Origin: Stachybotrys elegans
Taxonomy: Eukaryota; Ascomycota; Sordariomycetes; Hypocreales; Stachybotryaceae
Length of the DNA: 64,000 bases
Reading direction: 5' to 3'
Assembly: GCA_020746835.1 (NCBI GenBank)
Contig: JAGPNK010000010.1
Span: 992,001 to 1,056,000 of the forward strand
The number at the start of each line of letters is the position of its first letter. Positions within the stretch are counted from its first letter, which is position 1. The notes beneath the pieces are model-generated. The model searched no databases. It had not been told where the DNA came from and saw nothing but the letters and a program-made list of their open reading frames with translations. Position numbers and translations under genes: made by a program. This document shows positions 22,098 through 33,786 of the stretch, piece by piece.

Positions 22098-23624
22098 ATG
22101 CGCTTCCTACGAGGCGCCGTCCGAGCAGCCGCCCGTCTCGACGCTGCTACGCCCTCGGCCTCCCTCCCCGACGCGCTGCCGCCCTCTAGCCAAAACTCGA
22201 CGGCTTTCTCGGCGGCGGTGGCGGAGCTGGCCGAGAGCCTCGACTTTGTATTTGACCGGCTCGACAGCGACGGTAAGTCAAACTTGCGGCATTGTTGTCG
22301 GGTGCCTCGTGCTGATTGACTGGGCTCGTGTAGATGAACCGGGAGACCTCCTGCATCTTCACCTGCAGCGGCTGGGCCAAGAGGCTTCCAAGTATACCAA
22401 TTCGCGGGTGACGGCTCGCGTGGGACATGAATGGTCATGGTATGTCCACGCATCCATCTCTCCTCACTGACCATCAAGCAAACATTGTCTAAGAATGTTC
22501 AAGCTCCGACAATGACCTTCAACTCTTCCTCGCCGCCTGCCAATGCTCCTCTCTAGCATACAAACCCGACGCTGAGCCAGACGCCAGCCTCGAACACATC
22601 ATGCATAGCGCTCCCTCTGTCGCCGGAACCAAGAAGGCCGCATCGCTATGGAAGCTCGACAGCCAAAACACGCTCATCATCGCCGTCAGAGGCACCAAGG
22701 GTGCTGCCGATCACATGGTCAACCTCAATTCGGAGCTCCGTGATGCGAGTTCTCTGCTGGCAAGTCTCCTCTCGCCGGAGAATAGATATTGGCGCATCTG
22801 ACCATGCTTTACAGAAGTTCTCAGGCTACAGGGATCCCATACTTGCCCACAGCGGCTTCTTGGCCTGCGCGAAAAGCATAAGAGCTTCACTCATTCGTGA
22901 GATCATCAGGCAGATGAATCGGGATCCAGGATTATCCCAGGTCATCTTCACGGGCCACTCGGCGGGAGGAGCCGTCTCGTCGCTGGTGTTTCTGAGTCTG
23001 CTCTGCGATCTACCAACCGAGTGTACGTACTACCCAGACCCAGATCTACCGATATACTGATTGTATGAAGTGTCGGCGATACGGCTCTCCTTGGTTACGT
23101 TTGGTTCCGCGCCCGTCATTTCTACAGACGTGACCGATCTCGTGAGGCGAAGTTCCAACGTTGACCACTTTACGGCATTCATCAATGAATACGACATGGT
23201 GACTCGAGCAGATAAACCATATCTTCGATCCATCATCGACCTGTACCGCTCCAAGTACGGTCTGCCGCCCCTGAACCAGCCCCATGGACAATCACAGGTC
23301 CAAAAAGATGGCCATTGGCTTCTGCCCTCCCCGAATCTCCAGCCCGTCGGTGACATTGTGATTACGCAAATGGTCTTGAACCTATCCCCAGCGACAGAGG
23401 AAGAATTGCCCGCTACCCCCAAATCACCCTGGGTACTCAAGGCAACAAAGATTCCCCACGCAGAGTTTGGCTCCTTGCTCTTCTGTGATGTGGCAGTACA
23501 CCAGCGCAGAGTATATCTACAGAGAATGGAGATACTGGCGGGCAAGACGACGGTGGACATGACGCCCCCCCGGTTCCTCGATACGGCCGGCACATGGAAC
23601 ACCATTATAGACAACCAACTGTAA
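22098..23624 (+). CDS. Class 3 lipase-like protein
   Basis: Five exons (22098-22272, 22334-22439, 22504-22759, 22815-23022, 23071-23624), 432 residues. Alpha/beta hydrolase of the fungal lipase class 3 fold, with nucleophile elbow GHSAGG (Ser about 228), preceded by TLIIAVRGTKG with the oxyanion-hole region. VTFGSAPV and the YDMVTRAD segment carry the likely acid residue. There is no signal peptide (start MRFLRGAVRAAARLD), so it is probably intracellular. Intron 3 (22760-22814) appears to use a GC donor (GCAAGT) with a TTACAG acceptor; all nearby GT donors give the wrong phase. Intron 4 is only 48 bp. The stretch between exon 3 and the elbow is somewhat short for the family, so the intron 3 boundary is the weakest point. 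It is convergent with the GRDP gene, with 20 bp between stop codons. Confidence 0.85.
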
Positions 23625-23644
23625 CATATGATATGTAGACTTGA

Positions 23645-25114
23645 TCAAAAACGTGCTACACTTGCTTCATCCCTCATGACAGGCAGTCTCCTTTGCGCCC
23701 GCACACTCACCTCCACCGCACGATAATACGTCACAACCTTCTGCACCTCGAGCGACAGGTTCGTCACGTCCTCCATATTCGTCGCCACGCCCGCCTCCTC
23801 CTTGGCCTGCAGGTCATCAACGGCCGACAGCAGCGCCTCGCAGTCCCAGCACCCGCACACGCGATACTCGGTCCCGAGGTGCACATGCCACAGCGACTGC
23901 GAGAAGTCGAAGCCCTCGCGCAGGCTGTCCTTGGCAATCGTGTCGTCGTGGTTGACGAAGCGGCCCACCATGTCCTCCATCGCCTCGGCGTACTGCTTCG
24001 GCGAGGAGCACTGGTGCGTGTGCCAGACGAGGTCGATGTCCAGCGTCGGGACGATCGTTCGCCCAGGACACAGCCGGAGTAGGTGGAGGAAGTCGCCGTA
24101 CCGATGGATGGCGCGGCTGAGCGTACCTCCAAGGGCTGGGCTGCGGATCCAGAGGTGGTTGTTCATCTTGTCAACAAACTCGGACTGGCGGACGACGGCA
24201 TCCTTCAGCTTGGCCGCCAGGTCCTTGTCTGCCCACGCAAAGTGATCCCTGTACTTTTGCACCAGAGCCTTTTCGTGCCCGACAATAGGTTTCCTCGGAA
24301 CACTGAAGCCGACGAAAGGCGTCAGAGGTGTCCCGACTGTGTCCGCCCAGGTAGAAAACTCGTCCAACAAATCAGCATGCAGGCCCGTCTCGTCTCGGAA
24401 GCAACGCGCATCCGCGTCCTTCAAGGTAAATGTCCAGTCTCTGTTGCGAATCGCTTCGTGAATCTTCTCCCACGGCATGGGCAGCCGATAGAGTATCTCC
24501 TTGTGGCACAGGCTCCTCATAAAACGCGGATTCAGCATGAAGGCGTGCCAGACCATGAGCACATCCAGCGGCGGGATATGGAGCAGCCTCGGCGGCGGGA
24601 CGCCAGGGCGAGACCTCGGCAGCCGGTCCAGCGGGTTCACCTTGATGAGAGGGCTGCCCTCGCGGTTCACGGCCTCGCGCCACCGCAGGAACCTCACGGT
24701 GGCAAACTCAAGGTACGCCTGCCACTTGACCTGCCGCCGGTGCCATAGCGTCTCGTCTTTGAGCAGCTTGGTGTCGCCGCGGCGCCCGACCTTGAGCTGC
24801 CGCTGGGGCTGGATGCCGAACGCGCGGTCCACCTCCGGGGAGGCGAGGAGCCGCTGGCGGAGCACGAGGAAGACCTCGAGGAGCTCGAGGTGCGCGGCGC
24901 AGAAGGCTCGGTGGGGGAGGTCCGTTTCGCGGGGGGACGTGGGCACGTCGATGAAGTTGAAGATGTGGCGCGCCGGGATCACGGGCTCCTCCTCGGGGGT
25001 GCTCGCCGAGACGTACAAATAGCCAAGGCGCGCTTCGTATAAGTCAAAATCACGGAGGGCATCGGCGGCACATTTATGCAACAGCTCTGCCGTCGTGTGG
25101 GATTCGAGAGACAT
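23645..25114 (-). CDS. GRDP-like (glycine-rich-domain-containing) protein
   Basis: Single exon, 489 residues from the ATG at 25114 (MSLESHTTAELL). It carries two copies of the family signature: LDVLMVWHAF at about 183-192 and LDIDLVWHTHQ at about 358-368. Both are embedded in the helical repeats typical of the GRDP-like (formerly DUF1399) family found in fungi and plants. The C-terminus contains a Cys pair (CGCWDC, about residue 430). Biochemical role is unknown; plant relatives have been tied to stress and lipid or auxin responses, which should not be carried over. No signal peptide or membrane segment. The open frame continues 11 codons upstream without an ATG. Confidence 0.85.
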   Translation of the reverse strand: MSLESHTTAELLHKCAADALRDFDLYEARLGYLYVSASTPEEEPVIPARHIFNFIDVPTSPRETDLPHRAFCAAHLELLEVFLVLRQRLLASPEVDRAFGIQPQRQLKVGRRGDTKLLKDETLWHRRQVKWQAYLEFATVRFLRWREAVNREGSPLIKVNPLDRLPRSRPGVPPPRLLHIPPLDVLMVWHAFMLNPRFMRSLCHKEILYRLPMPWEKIHEAIRNRDWTFTLKDADARCFRDETGLHADLLDEFSTWADTVGTPLTPFVGFSVPRKPIVGHEKALVQKYRDHFAWADKDLAAKLKDAVVRQSEFVDKMNNHLWIRSPALGGTLSRAIHRYGDFLHLLRLCPGRTIVPTLDIDLVWHTHQCSSPKQYAEAMEDMVGRFVNHDDTIAKDSLREGFDFSQSLWHVHLGTEYRVCGCWDCEALLSAVDDLQAKEEAGVATNMEDVTNLSLEVQKVVTYYRAVEVSVRAQRRLPVMRDEASVARF

Positions 25115-25786
25115 CTTGTATGGGGAAGTTCGAAGTTCGGAGCCCAATCAGATAGAAACCAGTGACTCAGAGACAGCTGAGATGACACCGACAAAATAAA
25201 TATGACATTCGAAGGTTTGTCGGGAACTGCCGGAGGCGTCGTCGTGCTATCAAGGTTTCGATTTCTTTCGTGACTAGATCAAGGTTGCTACCGCTTCGGA
25301 TATCAAGATTTCGATGGATTCTGGCTTCGAATGGCTTGACCAAGGTCGCTGTCGGCCTTATGACTTGCTTTTGCTTTCAGAGGGCGACTAAATCCACGTT
25401 GCCTGCTGGTGCAGATTCTGTTGAGAGAGAATCAAGGTTCTTGTCTGATGGTAGACATTTGTCCTTGTCAAGAACCACGATATCTACCTGGACATAAGTA
25501 GACGTGGACAGGTTATCCTATTCAAGAGAGAATAAATGACCTCTACGAGTCCACCGACCAGGCGGATTATGAGGCTCCTCAAGAGGATAAAGCACAGCCT
25601 GACTCTCTGTAACCCCAGATCTTGGCGGGTTGCTCAGCCCCAGAATCTGCCCACCACTATAACGATCGGGCATTCGGGGAAATGCATGAGGCTGATTGAC
25701 CTTCTTGGTTCTGTGCGTTCGCCTTCTACCCTCATCTTCACGAACCTTCATCCCATCGTGACGAAACAACACTATTACCGCAAGCC
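25115..25786. other. Divergent promoter region
   Basis: About 0.67 kb between the GRDP gene (minus) and the membrane/Cys-rich gene (plus). It contains a run of related ATCAAGGTT/TCGATTT motifs at 25245-25320 (ATCAAGGTT occurs at 25250, 25279 and 25431), possibly degenerate repeats. No gene supported. Confidence 0.5.
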
Positions 25787-27272
25787 ATGGACGAAGATCA
25801 GACGGCCCGCATCTGGTGGTCCTTTCTCGTCGTCTCGGGAATTGCAATACTCTACAAACTATTTCCCATCTTCCGCCGCAATGCCAGCCGCGCCTCGCGA
25901 CGAAGACTTATGAACTTTGTCCCCTCCATCATCTACGGCGTCGTCGCCCTTCAGGAGGCGTCACGAGAATACCCCTCCGACACGCCGGCCATCTTAATCG
26001 CCTGCGAGAGACTCCATGGCGCAACGGTATGAATGTCCTCCTCCAAGTTCCTATCGTGGTCCTGGAACAACCGCTCATCTGACAAAAAGGCCATCGTATT
26101 TTCCGCATGGGCGCTGTTGGGAAGCTGGCTCGCCCATCGCGTCAAGAACGAGAGGCATTATAGGCTCGACATGTATTGGCATGACACACAGCGCAGTCGA
26201 ACATTCTTCTGCATGATTCTCCTGGACTCGGCGTTCATCGGCTGTTTCGCGACGGCGCTGGGCCTTGGGTCGAGGTATACGACCTTCGACTGGGGAGCGT
26301 GCTCGACGGATCGTTGCCGGCGCTCTTGCCTTCTTCACTTTATGGGCCTCTTGACCGTGTAAGTTACCCACGAAGCCTATCTCGTGAGCATATCCTAATG
26401 GCATAGAATCAACATCGCCATGGACTTCATCATCATTGCCCCTCTCGCCGCTCTCCCATCCACGCTCTCGGCCGCCGTCTTCCTGATAGCAGAGCCGCTG
26501 CAACTACACCGGCGCAGATACAGCCATCTTGAGAAGCCAATTGAACTTTTCCAGCGCCAAAAGAAGAAGCTAAACATCGCCTCTCTCTTTCTCGATGACA
26601 ACATCGCCGCTGCCCTGGTCACACACCTGCATTTTGCCGAAGTAGCCAAAGTAGCCTTGACTTCCAAGTCCATCCGCGGCGCCGTCCTGCAGTCTGGAAG
26701 CCAACGCGCCGACCATCGAAAGGAAATGCTCTGCGAGACGGCATGTGACAAGGGAACCAAGACGGAATGCTGGGCCTGCGCGCGGCTCATCTGTTTAGTA
26801 TGTCGACCCCTTCTGCTATACCTCGGAGTTCCTGTTCTAACATGATTAGTCTTGCTGCGTATTCAAGGACAGCATCTTGATACCCCGAACCGAATCCCAT
26901 ATCAAGACTTGTTTCGCCGTTTGCACTCACTGCTATCTCTTCAAGAAGAAACTCGTGCCCGCATCCAGAACGGCGGCTTGGGCCCAGAACAACCTCGCCA
27001 GTCAACACAATCGCTGTGGCGCTTTGGACAGCAAGGCGTCCAAAACGCAGATATTATGCTCGTCTTGCGCTTTGCTTCCCGTGGAAGAAGTGAGTGCGAT
27101 TCGCGAGAGGCGGGATGAAGCAGCACTAAAGAAGATGTTGGCCCTGAGCATCGACTGTGGCCAATGCTCAAGACCATTGCCCAGGGGTTCTAGGAGGTGG
27201 TGGATTTGTAGAGCCGACGTCAATAGAGAACACCCATGTTACTGGGCTGGGCATAGTGCGCCCAAAAGATAA
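25787..27272 (+). CDS. Hypothetical membrane protein with F-box-like and Cys-rich C-terminal regions
   Basis: Not recognised as a named family. Four exons (25787-26026, 26090-26358, 26407-26797, 26850-27272) with phase-matched introns of 63, 48 and 52 bp give 440 residues. The N-terminal half has several hydrophobic segments: WWSFLVVSGIAILYKLF, AIVFSAWALLGSWLAH, a segment at about residues 120-145, and MDFIIIAPLAALPSTLSAAVFL. Next comes a region resembling an F-box helix pair (VTHLHFAEVAKVALTSKSIR). The C-terminus holds many Cys/His, including CWACARLICLSCC, CFAVCTHCYLF, CSSC and CGQC, which suggest two zinc sites. The exon 3-4 junction completes the CxxC pattern, which supports the splice. 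It could be an ER or mitochondrial membrane quality-control factor, but nothing in the sequence proves this. Confidence 0.75.
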
Positions 27273-27330
27273 AGATTCAAACCTGCAATAGAAACCTGGG
27301 AGGCAGTGTGCACCCTCGTTGAACTCCCCG

Positions 27331-30197
27331 TCATCCTCCGCACCCACAACCGCCGCCACAACCGCCATCGCCCCCACAACCGCCATCACCACCATCGCCG
27401 CCATCACCTCCATCAGCACCGTCGCCACTACTACCGCCGCTGTTGTTTCCATTTCCGCCTCCAGTGTCAGTTGTACAGGAGCTTACACAGCTTGAGCCGC
27501 AAGTGTCGCCTCCCCGGATGTCATGCCCTCCCGCACACCCAGCGGCGATTGCCCCGCAGCTGAATACAGCGATCCCACCAGACTCTGAACCTGTTGCACG
27601 TCTTTTGAGAACATCCCCCTCCGATCGAAATGACCCGACGTCCACTCTTGTTCTCCTCCAGTCTCTCATTTCTTCATATTGAGCGATTCGCCCAGGCCGC
27701 GCCAAGTTGACCCAACTGGCGATAAAATACTCGTGATACGCAGGCTTGTCGTAAAAATGACTAAACGGTTGAGCGCGATGAATGCCGCCAAGCCGGAGCC
27801 GATCGTTTTCCTCGTTGCTTTGTCCGTCAAGCCAGCGCACGGATTCCCGAAATGCGTGGGATTTGGTCATGGCTACCGCGCCGCGGAGGAGAGCATTCTG
27901 TGCGATGAGAACCGACATTCGGTTTCGAAACCAGTCCAGATCGCTCATATGACCCGAGGACAGGTCGATACGAGAAGCCCTTTTGCCATGACGAGCGTTA
28001 GTTGTATCCCTGGGATAAAACGGCCGAGCGCGGGTCATGTGCAGTGAGATGATAGACCAGGAGTCGAACGGAAACGCCCATACGTGCTTGGAGATGCTGC
28101 ACTTCCCACAGTCGATGGGATATCGGCCGTAGGCTTCAGTACAATCCCACGGGAAAACATCTTGGTAGGGTTAGATGGGCCCTTCAAACCCTCCCCAATC
28201 ATTCCAGTACTCGGCCAATGAGTCAATGATATCCACCTCCTCATGTCGCCCCCATGTTGACTTGAGGAGATACTCTTCCGTAAGTCCAGAGGGAACATCA
28301 AACTTGGACATTGGTTGTTGGCTCGTATATGCACCTGGTCGACAAACAAAACTCATCAGGTAGAGCGGAGCTGGGTATGTAGTGCTCGGGTCGGGAGATG
28401 CCACCAGCGGCCCAAAGACTTGGCGGTCAATCAGGCTTTCGCAGAACGTCTGGCAGTCGTTGAGTTTAGGGTGCCAACAAAGGTCGACTTTCGAGTCAAG
28501 AAGCCGAGAAGCAATGCTGGACAAGTACGCCTCGATTCTTGAAGACAGATAGCGTTTAAGCCGGACCATCAATCGACTTGTGCTTTCATTCAACGGGTGC
28601 GACACTTCAACCGTGGCAGCAACCCCATCCGCCAAGTCTCGGCTCTCATTCAAAAGTGCGTCGACGATATCATCCTCCATTTCCTTGTCAAACAAGCCAC
28701 AGAAGGCGCCACCGACCACCTGCTTCATCACAGCCTTGTATCGCTTGGAAGTCCGACTGCGGAGCTGTGAATAGAGCCTTTTCTCCGGATTGCCCGTGAG
28801 TAAGAGGCTGCGTTCTATACCTGAGAGTGAGTCGTGTGGGGCATGAAGCTCTGGGGGGTCTCGGGTTGTGATGAGAGCACCGCGCACACTGGATTATATC
28901 AGCCTGGTTCAACTACAAACATGGGATAGACGTACTCAGCAATACCATTCTCAATGACTATGGGCCCAATTCGAAGAGCCATGTGCGCATTGCCAAAGGG
29001 ATGTGCATCAGCAGAGGGACCTAGATATCGAGGCACTTGCCCAGAGCTGCCAATGATGGAACCTTTTGAGGTAGGGAAGTCCGAAATGAGGTCTAGGGTC
29101 GTCATGTTTCCCATCTCGGCCACCGTTTCGCGCCCTCGATGGTATCTTGACGCCAGCACTTTATCTTGCTCCCTATCTTCCTCAAAAAACTTGCTTAGAG
29201 TCGAATCCCCGTCAGTCTTGAGACGAGTTCCCGCAAACTTGGCCTCGGCTACCAGGTTGGGAAGCCGTGTAAGCCCACAGCTCACGCTGCCCTGATGGCC
29301 ATGGACGTGAAGCTTCGCGTCGGCCGGTTTTGCAAAGGGCCATATATCATGTAGCCGCCCATTCTCATCGCGGCGAGGCAAGTCAGGACAGTGACAGACC
29401 TTTCGACCGAGCCGCGGGGTGATGGTGCGGGGAAGGCAGCATGATTTGTATTGTTTGGCGAAGCTCGGTTGACCGAAATGATTGCGCCGGTAACATCCCT
29501 CGCATATGGCAACGCGATCATCGTGAATACTCGCAAATACCGAACTTCGTATTGGAGTGTAACATTGGGAGCATTGCTGGGGTGCGAGTATTGGTAGCCC
29601 TACCTCATCAAAGGCAGATGCCATGAGCTGCGGCGGGGCCGGTCGCTGGGATTCTTGTCGGTCCCGATACTCAATCATCTTGTCAATATCGAGAAACTGT
29701 GCCGACTGTAGAAGTAGTCTAGCTCGTCTCCGCACGATACTTTCCTCCTCTGGCTGGCTCAAGGCTTCGCGAACACTTTGCTTAACCTGAGTCGCCTTCA
29801 TCCCGGCATAAAACTCCCAGGCTCGCTCCTCTGCGACTTGAGCATATGATGGCGGGCGGCCGGAAATTGTTGCGGCGTGGAAAGGCCTCTGTGCGAACTG
29901 GCGCGAGGTTTGGCTGACCTGGTCCAAGAAGGTGTCGTAGCCACAAACGAGGCGATCCTGCTCATCTGGCAGAACGCATCCGGGATAGTCGGGATTTGTC
30001 TGCCATTCGCAGAGGGTGAGTAGGATATGAGACAGCTCTCTTTCGACACCCCGCCAGTACATGCCGAGCATCTCTTGTCGGAGATGGTTGACAGCTGGGC
30101 CAATCTCGACGGGAGGGGTATCGTGGACTTCTGACACATGATTCTTGTTTCCATCCCCCGCAGGCCGAATGGGACTGAGTGGAAATGGCTGCTGCAT
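27331..30197 (-). pseudogene. Large fungal-specific protein gene with an in-frame TAA
   Basis: Not assigned a function. Two coding blocks (30197-28936 and 28888-27331) are joined by a 47-bp intron (28935-28889, GTACGT..CCAG). The frame runs for 940 codons but is broken once by TAA at 28173-28171. On both sides of that stop the same frame encodes ordinary protein: NDWGGFEGPI before, then PYQDVFPWDCTEAYGRYP and KHVWAFPFDSWSIISLH after. No canonical intron of the needed phase removes the stop. Upstream, the protein has a Cys-rich patch (CSQCYTP..ICEGC) that may bind zinc. The C-terminus is a Gly/Asp/Cys tail (GGDGGCGGDGGCGGG) just before the stop at 27331. The single change could be a nonsense allele, an assembly error or recoding. 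If functional as truncated, the product is about 658 residues. Confidence 0.65.
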
Positions 30198-31335
30198 GGT
30201 GTGAACGAGTAGTAGATGAATGGTATGTCGTAGCAAATGAGAAGAAGCATTGGACGGAAAGCATAGAAGTGTCAGGTAACTGCCGCTTGGCAAACTGGAC
30301 AGTTGTGAGATGGCGTTGTGGCAGGTGAGTCTTCCATCTTGAAAGCGAAGAAAAACAGCCTTTTCTCAGGTGAAGCAAGGCGGAAGTGTATTGCTTCATG
30401 TGCAGCTTCATCATTTGACCGTCGGGGTAATAGAAAGCCAACGAGGCTTCTGGGTTGGTTGGGGCCGGTGCTCTCCGCCAAGCTCCCAATGTGGGCATAC
30501 AAGCCGCTTCTCAATAGGTCGAGACCAGAGTTTGCCATAGCCCACCCTACAGGTACCTTGGTGGGCTCAGCCATGGGTTGTAGGGCTGATAGGCAGACTG
30601 GGTGCCACGATGCATGACACAGCCACCGTCTGGTGCTGTGAAATCGGCTGTTGGCTCGGGAGAGCACTCGGCATGTCTATGAGATGGGACGACTTGGGAG
30701 CAGAAGCGTCGGTCCTGGGTGAAAATGAGGCGTGATGGTGGAAGATAACCTCAGAGTGTCAGTGTCTGTCAGTGTCTGTCAGCGGAAAGAATCGAGCTTG
30801 ATGATGGTTAGCGGGGGAGGGGAAATGGGGGTGCCAAGCTCCTCCATACTAATTAATGGCATCCATCCTTCCCAACCCGCCTTCCCTGCAATGTTGGGCT
30901 CCCCACCTTCCTTCTTCTCCTCCTCGACACTGCCCGCCCGCCTGCCTTTGTCCTTTCTTCACCGCATTATTCTCTTCGTCGTTTTGGAACAGCACCAAAT
31001 ACCGCTTTGCCTCATCGACAAAAATAAACACCCGTTATTAAGCCCTCGGCTCTCGCCCGCAGCCTCTGGCATCGGGATCCTACCCAGTCCTGCAGGTGAG
31101 GTGGGTTGATCCTAGAAAGTGGGAAGTGCAGAGGCCAAAACAACCCATCTTATTGGCATCCAACACCCGACACTACGCAATCTTCCGCGTCATCGGCAAT
31201 CACCAGGGCCCGTTGGGCTTATATATTCTGAATCAATTTCCTGCACCTTGTCCCAACTCAGCAAAAATTCGCCCTGGTCTCGTGAAACTGCCACCTTCTT
31301 CCTTTAGAAGACTTCATACCCCATCACGCCCTGCC
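30198..31335. other. Divergent promoter region with TATA-like box
   Basis: About 1.1 kb between the large minus-strand gene and the ankyrin gene. It has a TATATAT at 31220-31226, about 115 bp before the ankyrin ATG, and a doubled CAGTGTCTGT at about 30757-30780. The ankyrin frame stays open upstream through this region but has no in-frame ATG with coding character downstream of the TATA. Confidence 0.5.
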
Positions 31336-33380
31336 ATGGAGATGCCGTCTTCGACCGCGGACCCCTTCGACCCCCCTTCGCCCTCTGCCTCTGAGATGAT
31401 CACGGATGGCTTCACGCCTTTGGCCTTCACGTCTCTGTGCTCCAACATCACCAACCGCGGCATCGCCTGCGTTAGTGAGCTGAGGGCCATCATCCAGAAC
31501 CTCGCTCAAGACGACCACAACATCCACCTCCGCTCCCTCGCTGATGGGCTGGATTCTCTCTCGAAAAAGGTCGAGCAGCTGGAGAGGGCTCTCAACGCAG
31601 CTACCGTCATCTGCCAGCGCCTCCAGAATGACCTGCAGCAGATCCTCTCGAACTGCGATACCGCGACGGGAGTCCTGAGCAAGCAGATTATGCGCCTGCA
31701 GCCAGCTAACCTCATCGACATTGACTGGGCGTTTGTGCTAGTCTACAAAGAGCTGATACAGGCTCAATTTCACTTCCTCCACTATTTGGCGAGGTCTCTC
31801 AATACGTAAGTCAATCCTGCACCTTTGCCCCAGCTGGCTCATACTCACATCATTGCAGCCTGGAAAGCGACCAACAAAAACAGTTCCTGGCGCTCCCTAG
31901 GGCAGCCGAGCTCCGCGATCAGGCTGACAGTGCTTTTCGCTTGACCAAACATCTAGGGACGTCGATCCTCATCCACGAAGAGCCCAATGACGCCCAGGAC
32001 ATAACACTGGGTGTGAGCTCTGTGAGCCTTGGGGATGGGGCCGCGCCTCCAAAAAGCAACGACGAACCACCTCCCTATTCACCTGCAGACGCCTCGAGCT
32101 CTCCATCAAGCCCCAACACGGCCTTGGCCGAAGACGTAAAGGCTTGTCCTTCCGGATCTAAGGGATTTTCTTTTTCCGCCTCTTTCAAGGCTCTAACGTC
32201 TGCCCTACGACCCAAGCCAGACCCTCTAGTGTCTGCTCTCTGCCAAGCCATCAAGCTGGGTGATGAACGGCAGGTAACCGGGCTTCTCAGCCAGGGTGCC
32301 AACGTCAATGGTCGCAGCGAGGATGGAACGCTTCCGTTGCATTGCGCTACCGTTGCAAACCAACCATCCATTGCCCGTGTCCTCTTGTCCCATGGCGCTG
32401 ATTGGAAGAGCTCGGGCTGGACGGATCTCCCGCCCTTGTTCTTCGCCGCATCAGTTGGAAACGTCGAGGTGGCCAAGGCGATCCTGGAGAGGGGCGCCCG
32501 AGTGGACGAGAAGAACATTTCAGGACAACCCTACTTTGTCGATGTTGTCTCCAGCGCCAACGTAGCCGGCGTTCAGTTCTTGCTCGAGCATGGCGCCAAC
32601 GCCAACGCCTCCAACCTTTCTGGACGCCCAGTCATTGCGTCCGCCGTGAGGAAGAACAGCCTCCCGCTCCTTGAAGTGCTTCTGCGATACGGAGCCGATG
32701 TCAACGCGTGTGACATGACGGGCGGCTCACTCCTCGCCATCGCTGGCGAGCAGGAGAACCTGGACATGGCCTACTGGCTACTTGAGCACGGAGCCAAGGG
32801 AAACTCGCGTAACTTGTCAGGCATTACCGTGCTGGCAGATGCCATCTCGAAGCGACGACTGGAATTTGCGAGAAAGCTGCTCGAGTGCGGCGCCGACCCC
32901 AACGCAAAAGATTTGTACGGCCAGAGCGCCCTTGTCATGATTTTACGGGACGATAAGATCGAGTACAATGACAAGGTGAGGATGGTGGAACTTCTTCTCG
33001 AGCGGGGTGCCTCCCCCAACCACTCAGACATGGTGGGACGACCGGCTCTCAGCTACGCCATCGAATCCGGCAGCCCGGAGCTGGTTGGTCTCCTTGTGGG
33101 CTTCGGCGCCAAGAACCGAATAACCATGCCAGGAGGCGAGACGCCTCTGCTTTACGCCATGGAGCGCAACAGCCCAGAGATAGTGCAGCTGCTCCTGGAT
33201 GGAGGCGTGGATCCCAACATGAAGGATAAGCGAGGGCGTACCCCGCTGATACAGGCCCTGCTTACTCAGGACGATGATATGGTCAAGATGTTGCGACAGT
33301 ACGGGGCCGACGTCCAGCAGGAGGGTGTCATCTCGCCCAGTGTGCTCGCCAGCTCCATGGGCCGTGCCAATCTGCTATAG
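31336..33380 (+). CDS. Ankyrin-repeat protein
   Basis: Two exons (31336-31805, 31859-33380) with a 53-bp intron (GTAAGT..TTGCAG) give 663 residues to the first stop. The start MEMPSSTADPF follows CTGCC and lies 3' of a TATA-like box. The N-terminal half is a helical fungal domain (ITNRGIACVSELRAIIQNLA, then a coiled-coil-like LSKKVEQLERALNAA). A Pro/Ser-rich linker (PPPYSPADASSSPSSP) follows. From about residue 275 there are about nine to ten ankyrin repeats with the LLxxGAxxN..xGxTPL consensus (ALCQAIKLGDERQVTGLLSQG onward). Such proteins are scaffold or recognition proteins. The first stop is TAG at 33378-33380, but the same frame then stays open for 56 more codons to TAG at 33549-33551 (listed separately). 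No catalytic domain is seen. Confidence 0.88.
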
Positions 33381-33551
33381 GAAGCGATTGAAGACGACTA
33401 CGACCAAGAGCCTGTGATGGAGTTTGCACCGGCAGCGAGGATTCTCCGACCTGTGACTAAAAAGTCGGGAGCGTTTGTCAACTGGCCTTCCTACCCCCGA
33501 TCCTGGGCCGAGTACAACAAGCTGCCCATACGTGGCAGGTACCGATATTAG
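33381..33551 (+). other. In-frame 56-codon tail beyond the ankyrin gene's TAG
   Basis: Directly after TAG the ankyrin frame reads EAIEDDYDQEPVMEF, then RPVTKKSGAFVNWPSYP and SWAEYNKLP, ending RGRYRY and a second TAG. The composition is protein-like and lacks the Pro/Ser/Arg noise of random GC-rich frames. It could be the true C-terminus behind a nonsense change, a readthrough extension, or an unannotated exon. I see no canonical donor that would splice out the first stop in phase. The rest of the gap to 33786 holds only 3'-flanking sequence. Confidence 0.5.
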
Positions 33552-33786
33552 AACGGACGCTGCTGCTCAGCCTATATCCGGACAAACAGAGCCAGCAGAT
33601 GGAGGGTATTTGGGTGAGCTAATGATTGGGGGTGAATGTGGAGCAGCAAAGCCCGGGAACGAAGATGTGGAGGCTCTCATGACCCATAAAGAAGATATGA
33701 GGCGACGGTAATGATTGCCATGGTGGATATCACGTTTGCTATTCTTGTACATGTCATGTATTCTAATACCCATTTCGCTTTCTAAT

